From Sophora flavescens (lineage: Eukaryota > Streptophyta > Magnoliopsida > Fabales > Fabaceae): a DNA stretch of 64,000 bases. The notes under the pieces are model-generated. The model did not search any database. It saw nothing but the letters and a program-made list of their open reading frames with translations, and had not been told where the DNA came from. Positions 58,613 to 64,000 of the stretch are shown piece after piece; position 1 is the stretch's first letter; each line of letters begins with the position of its first letter. Made by a program: the position numbers and the translations under genes. The DNA is taken from positions 215,800,103 to 215,864,102 of the forward strand of contig CM061063.1 of assembly GCA_030762895.1 (NCBI GenBank), given 5' to 3'.

Positions 58613-61600
58613 TGAGACACCCGTTGTGCCCTTTGTGTCATTTAGTTTAAAACCTCATTATTTAATTGCTTAATTGCACGCTTAAAGTGAAAATTTTGTA
58701 AAAATTAAAACTTAATTTCTTAAGCAAATAGATTCATATAGAACATAATATGAAAACATAAAAATATTAAACATACTTAAAGCATTAGAGTTATCAAAAC
58801 ACTATTTCAGGGCATCCCATCAATAGGATCCCTAACTGGTGCATAGTTATACAAAACATAAGCGGAAAGGTAAAGCTTCACGACACAGACGCACCGGCCA
58901 TAACTAACTCAGACCCTAATCACCATGGGTCGAGCTCGCCCTCCTCGCATCCGGCCGTAGGGAGTTCCTTCGAACTCCTCCTGGTTACGTTCATCCATAA
59001 GGTCTTCTCGTACGGTTCCAAAAGGAGACAAAATACAACATACAGAAATATACAGGGGATAAGAAACAGTTCTATCATCAAAAGTGGATAAGAGTCATAG
59101 TAAACTATACAGAATTATCACGATACACAACATCAGCCAAGTCATCCATCTTCCATAAAATTCTTATATCCATCCTACCCTCACTCCCCGCAACTAAAAC
59201 TTGATACCCGAAAATGGATATGGTTTCCCTATCATAGTTATGGTTAACGGTCACGTCTAAGCGACACGCCCCATTCCGTGCACATCCTTAGTCATGGTGA
59301 GAATGCTCATGCAAAGCAATGACACTATAGCTACACATTAAACCCGATGCACACCCATGACCATGGGTGCTCATGCAAAGCAATGACACTATAGCCGCAC
59401 GATGATCCTCGTGCACACCTTCACCATGGTAAGAATTCTCACGCAAGTGTGACACTAGAGCTGCACGATGATCCCGTGCACACCTCGCCCACTCCGAGAG
59501 GTGCTCATGCAAAGCAATGACACTCGTAGCTGCACAAGTTAAGTTTACCCTTTGGATGATCCCACAAGGACTTGGGTCTTGTATATGTCCCATATACGGT
59601 AATAGAAACAACACAACTTATGAACCTCGCAAACTCCTATGGTCATAACCTAGTGCCTTAACCTCTCATCAAGACCTCAACACATGCTCTATGTCACAAC
59701 ACCTCTTTAACCTATTTCATGTAGGTTAGGCACCTCTAAAAATCATCATGATCCTCACGCCCAAAACAACTCATCTCTTAGACCACATATATATCTTCGC
59801 TTAATCCACTAAGCATAAAGTAAATACCACACAGATCATGCATAACATCAAGTCAATCAAAGATATTTCAAAACATCAACATAGCACTAAATCAGTTCAA
59901 TAAAGGTAATAAAACTTAAATCAACCATCAAGAATATAAAGATCAACCTAATGTCAATAAACCTATAATCCCCTAATCGCCATTGGTTTTTTAGAAAAGG
60001 TTTCCAATGTGATTTTGGTCTTGTTGATTACTCGACTACTAGTAGGGTTTAGGTCGCCCTACATAATTATTATATAATCTACTACTTATCCATTCCGACG
60101 ATAGGTTGATTCTTTCCCCACCTGAGTTATCACCGAACTCCCGAACTCGAAGCTCCTCGTCGTCACACCACGAACATCCTCGTTTCCTCCGAGATGGAAG
60201 TCTAAGGTTACAAAACATGAAATCATGAGTTAAAACTCAATCAAAGAACACTAACCACAAGGTATAGGGTTCGATTCATACAATAAACTAGGATTAAGGG
60301 TTTCCAAAATTTATGCGACTCTTGGATTTATGATCCTTAAGTGCTAGAAGTTTCCAAAACACATGCAACTTAGGGATTTACGATCCTTAAGTGCTAGGAG
60401 TTTAAAACAAGATTACTTTAAACAAAGTTGAACAAAAATCCCACCAAGTTACACTTGATGGAGATTCGCCTTGACCAATAAGATAGGCTAGGAACATTTA
60501 AACTTTCCAATCTCTTTGGTTTAGCATCCATTAATAGTAAGGAGCTCAAAACCATGATCACTTTGGAAAATGAAAAACGAAACACCCTAGGTCCATAACC
60601 TTAAGATTCTACCATCCTTGGGTTTTCATGATAGAAATCTTTAAATTTTCCAATCTCTTAGACCTTTTAGCATCCAATAACTTATGGAGCTCAAGTCTAT
60701 GATCATATTGGAAGCAACATAGGACTTTAAATAACAAAGCTCATAAGCACATAAAGTAAGAACAACATAAGCCTATAAGTAATTAAAGCATAATGACATA
60801 AGTAAATGAATCATAAATGACATAAACGTAAATGACATAAAAGTAAATGACATAATGTAAATGGCATAAAGTAAATGGCATAAATATAAATGACCTAAAA
60901 TAAAAGACATGAATATAAAGAACATGGAAGTAAATGACATGAACAGAAACATAACGACATAAAAATAAATAAGCACAATTAAGGAAAGCCATAAAGAAAT
61001 CACAATAAATAAATGAAGCAAGAATAAAGTAAAGCATCACAATGTATTCGGGTTCTAAGTTCATGATCACACTTGGATAAGTTGAAACATAGTATCCTAG
61101 GCCACTAATACATAGTTTTTGCCATCATGGGAAAACAAGCTATCAAAACCTTCCAAGATTTATGGATTCAATGATCAAGGAACACTTAAAAAAAAACTTA
61201 CACATGATCATGTAAAAGAAGTTGAAACAAAACACTCCCTAGGCCATCATGAGTAGATTCGGCCTCCTCAAGAAATAGAGGATGGAGATTTTTGATTTAT
61301 ACAACCTCTTAGTATGTTAAACTACAAGTAAATACAAGACCATAGAAATTGGTTTCAACTCAAAAGGAGTTTTCTACCATTTTTGAGAGATTTTTGAAGA
61401 TAAAAGCTCATATATGACATAAAGAAGAAACTTTAGAAAAAGATGAAGTTTTTAAAGAAAATAATACATGAGAGTATTACCCTACGCAAGAGGAACAACT
61501 TTTGTGAAGAACACTTAGTGAAAAGAAGAAGAAAAACTAGAGCTTTGGAAGCTTGAAGTTAAGAAAAATATGAAAGCTTAAGAGTTTTAATGGAGTAGAA

Positions 61601-62247
61601 TGAAGGAAAGTGATGAAGTGAGGATTAAGAGTGGTATTTATAGAGGAAGGGGGAGGGGTGCACGGCCTAGAGGAGAGGAGGGGAGCAAGGCTTGGAGAGG
61701 AAGTGTTGGTTTAGGGCATTGTTTGGATCATTTAAGGAAGGTTTAATGGGTTTTTGGAATAAAATAGATTATAATTTGAAAAAGTAATCATGATCACTTT
61801 AAAGTGTGTCATAAGCATTTAATTAGGCATCCCATCAAGCCTTCTCTCATCCTTTAGGGTTCCTTTAACTGCTTAAATACGTAACCGGTTGCACATCCGA
61901 TCGTATTTTCTGAAGGTTTCACCCGAATAAATTATTTTATTTTATTTTATTTTTGGACGAAAAATTTCAAAATAACCAAAGTTGAAGGAAACACGATAAA
62001 AACATTAACCGTCTCATTCACGGTTCAAAATTAGGTTTTTTGCTCAGTAAACTTATACTGGCAGTGAAAACGCAGACCGACTTTCATCTGAATTTTCAAC
62101 CGAAAATTTTACTGTGACTTCATATGATAAGGTGGATTAGGAATATGATTTTATTTTATTAAACAAAATATTTTCTACTTTCATATTAAAATATAATTAC
62201 TTATATTTTAATTGATTAAAAAGTATAATGAAAATCAGGTTGTTACA
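58613..62247 (-). repeat. 5' LTR of gypsy B copy 2 (3,635 bp, uninterrupted)
   Basis: TGAGACACCC at 58613 to TTGTTACA at 62247. It holds the uninterrupted site of the nested LTR found in copy 1 (~60705), the TAAATGACATAA array (60795-60970) and a minus-strand TATAAATA at 61635-61642. Upstream on the minus strand, the Met-type primer site at ~58598-58610 reads GGGTATCGAAGC, altered from TATCAGAGC. Confidence 0.88.
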
Positions 62248-62447
62248 TATATTTTCCAGTATTTCATGTCGGGACCGCCTTCCATTTACGATGGCGTGGG
62301 AGTGGAGGTGGATCAACAACTTCCCGGATGATTTTCGCATTAGGATCCGCCTGAGATGCTGCTTCCTGATATGCTTTCTTTTCCTCTTCCACCATTATCT
62401 GATCAAGTTTTTTATATCCCCAATGAGAGAGTTCTTGTTTATTGATA
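62248..62447 (-). pseudogene. Unit g, TNP1-like N-terminal exon beyond gypsy B
   Basis: Reads KSINKQELSHWGYKKLDQIMVEEEKKAYQEAASQADPN, then PRHRKWK, with small indels near 62266, 62323 and 62337. Same junction base as at 24211. Confidence 0.72.
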
Positions 62448-62650
62448 CTTTTCACATCGGTTTTAAAACCGATGTCTAAAGTACACTTTTAACATCGGTT
62501 TTCTAAATAACCGATGTGGAAAGTTCATTTTTCACATGGGTTATTACAAAACCGATGTGAAATTTCACTTTCCACATCGGTTTTAAATATAACCGATGTG
62601 GAAAGTGAATTTCCACATCGGTTTTGTATAACCGATGTGAAAAGTCTCAT
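62448..62650. repeat. Unit boundary array g/h: ACATCGGTT inverted repeats (203 bp)
   Basis: Alternating CACATCGGTTTT and AACCGATGTGGAAAG blocks, intermediate in length. Confidence 0.87.
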
Positions 62651-63859
62651 TTTTTTTAAAAAACTCTTCTTAAATTTGTATCATTCCTTTCCCCGTTTTA
62701 GTAATCCGGATCAATACCATGATAACATATTCTAAATATTCTCAACACAATCACTTTTGTACAACAAAAACACACTAAATTAATATATACTGAATTTATT
62801 ACGAACAATACATATGTTAAATTACATTCAGACAACAAAGTTAACTAGAAACCAAAAGCTACATGATATATTATATATTTCATATCAAAATATATATCAC
62901 TCAAAAATACATTATAGCTAGTACATGATAAGTTTTTAAACTAACTACATACAAACTATGGTTGGTACACTTCAAGAAAGAAAGTTGCCCAACGCCTCCT
63001 TTTTTTATTGATGCATCGACGTATAATGGAGTCGGATTGTTGAATATCCTCAAGTTTAATTGAAAAAGATGATATCTTTTAAGTAATAAACTAACATAAA
63101 ACTTATAACTAATCTATAATTGTTACTTCTAATTGTTACCAATTAACATTTACCTGGTGCCATCTTTCAAGGTGATCCTGGAGGAGATAATTTCGACCAT
63201 CCACTTCATCACATAGTATCCACATTCCCATGATCCACGTTGTATTCGGGACTACTTAAAAAATGGAACCCAATTAGAATATGAGGAATTAAATAGAAAT
63301 CAATAATTATACCCACCGCATTAGAAGCGTTTGAACCGATAAATATCTTAAGTTAGGAATAATCCATCTAATTGCCCGACGCCTTTCACCACGCCAACAT
63401 GTGGTTTGCATTAATAGAACTATCATGACAAAATAAACATTAATTAAAGTATATCTAATAGATTTCGGATAATTAAAACAACTGCATTCATCGATTATAA
63501 ATTATTTTAATGCTTATGTTTCCATGATCATCTTCAGTTCATTCGCCGCTTATTTCCCATTGGAGAAGAAGACCACGACATTCTTTTGAAGGTACAAGAT
63601 CAACGATTGCCAATGCTTGCTGCATTTGCATAACAATTATGGACTAAGTCATATATAGTTATAATTAAATAATCGGTACTTACTTATTGAGATAAGGCGC
63701 AAGGTAGAATTGATGATCGTCTCGTGGCAAGTATATCACGTATGGTGGTGACCGGGTCTCGATGCTAGGAGAACATCGCCTGAATGAGCATGGGGTCAAT
63801 GAACCCATAAAGGGTGAGGTTACCCCGATCAACTAACATAATGATGCGGATACCTAATA
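62651..63859 (-). pseudogene. Unit h: Ulp1 part, cut by CACTA copy 2
   Basis: Stop at 62956-62958. The Cys-box exon (~63155-63250), the exon ~63352-63410, the His-box exon (~63520-63620) and the DRGNLTLYG-type exon (~63680-63855) follow. Many one- to three-base differences unique to this unit affect CTG/CAG trinucleotides and break every exon. Interrupted by CACTA at the same base as unit b. Confidence 0.78.
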
Positions 63860-64000
63860 CACTACAAAAAAGAACTGTTTAGAGACCGCATATTCGCCGC
63901 TAAACTTAATTCTGGTCTCTATTTATTTTAATGACCGATTCATGGTGGTTGATAACTGTCGCTAAGCTTTTAGAGACCGAAATAATAATTGTCATAAATG
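63857..64000 (-). mobile_element. CACTA copy 2 (left end only), with target side ATA
   Basis: CACTACAAAAAAGAACTG starts at 63860 after ATA (63857-63859). The next 140 bp match 25746-25910 of copy 1, with small deletions in the GCGACCGA motifs. The element runs out of the window. Confidence 0.92.

Larger units (their letters stand above)
52914..62247 (-). mobile_element. Gypsy B copy 2: Tekay/Del-type chromovirus relic, minus strand
   Basis: It consists of a 3' LTR (52914-56027, lacking ~517 bp at its outer end), internal region 56028-58612, and a complete 5' LTR (58613-62247). Layout, internal deletion and several stops are the same as in copy 1, and both border unit sequence at TATATT on the right. 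The nested solo LTR of copy 1 is absent here. The left junction is a microhomology join (CAACA) between unit g and the LTR. Confidence 0.9.
1..64000 (-). repeat. Head-to-tail array of ~2.8-kb CACTA-derived units carrying an Ulp1-type gene
   Basis: Eight units (a-h) with the same order repeat through the window. The landmark TTCAATTACATTCAGACAAC, 3' of the gene, recurs near 1 (partial), 24701, 36496, 39300, 42256, 46984, 51355 and 62816 (one base changed). After subtracting insertions the spacing is 2.80 to 2.96 kb. Each unit reads, low to high coordinate, 3' flank, Ulp1 exons, DUF8039-like exon, TNP1-like exon, ACATCGG repeat array. All units share one orientation. The domain order fits En/Spm-type CACTA elements, but no CACTA termini or TNPD transposase remain at unit boundaries. 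The array is broken by LTR and CACTA insertions listed separately. Amplification by unequal crossing-over is my inference. Confidence 0.85.

Overview
This is plant nuclear DNA, almost certainly a flowering plant and most likely a eudicot, from a transposon-dense, heterochromatin-like region. Evidence: plant Ty3/gypsy elements of Athila-like and Tekay/Del chromovirus type, two CACTA (En/Spm) families, GT-AG introns in transposon genes, and an AT-rich background. I see no host gene, tRNA, rRNA, CRISPR or bacterial feature. Every coding region is a transposon gene or relic.

The backbone is a head-to-tail array of about 2.8-kb units (a to h), all read on the minus strand. Each unit carries a multi-exon pseudogene: an En/Spm TNP1-like N-terminus, an acidic linker with a DUF8039-like domain, and a Ulp1-type (C48) cysteine protease domain. 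Units are separated by short arrays of ACATCGGTT/AACCGATGT inverted repeats that resemble CACTA subterminal repeats, but no CACTA termini remain at the boundaries. Unit a is 1-1945 plus 24211-24420; b 24533-36206 (holding a whole CACTA element); c 36331-39014; d 39135-41814; e 42085-46688; f 46815-50941; g 51191-52913 plus 62248-62447; h 62651 to the window end. The unit f, unit g with gypsy B, unit with CACTA order occurs twice, about 38.1 kb apart, so the array has a higher-order period.

Insertions from left to right. An Athila-like LTR element lies at 1946-13157: a 5'-truncated LTR, tRNA-Asp primer site, gag and protease with stops, an in-frame fusion of RT start to integrase end, a third ORF with its own promoter-like leader and intron, a second solo LTR inside that ORF, a polypurine tract and a full 3' LTR. 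A minus-strand Tekay/Del element ('gypsy B', copy 1) lies at 13158-24210, with a 4.5-kb solo LTR (18173-22693, TSD ATCAT) nested in its 5' LTR. A complete 8,990-bp CACTA element with TSD ATA lies at 25746-34735, carrying decayed TNPD and TNPA-like genes. A 2.2-kb LTR-like segment lies at 43201-45397, and a solo LTR with TSD ACTAC at 47425-48870. Gypsy B copy 2 is at 52914-62247, and the start of a second copy of the same CACTA insertion is at 63860.

The most noteworthy signals are: the higher-order array with a readable insertion history; CTCGCGAG palindrome clusters placed just upstream of a TATA box in three LTR types and once inside the Athila-like element; and patches after about 55.7 kb where CTG/CAG trinucleotides are preferentially altered to CCG, CGG, TCG or CG, which look more like consensus error than evolution.
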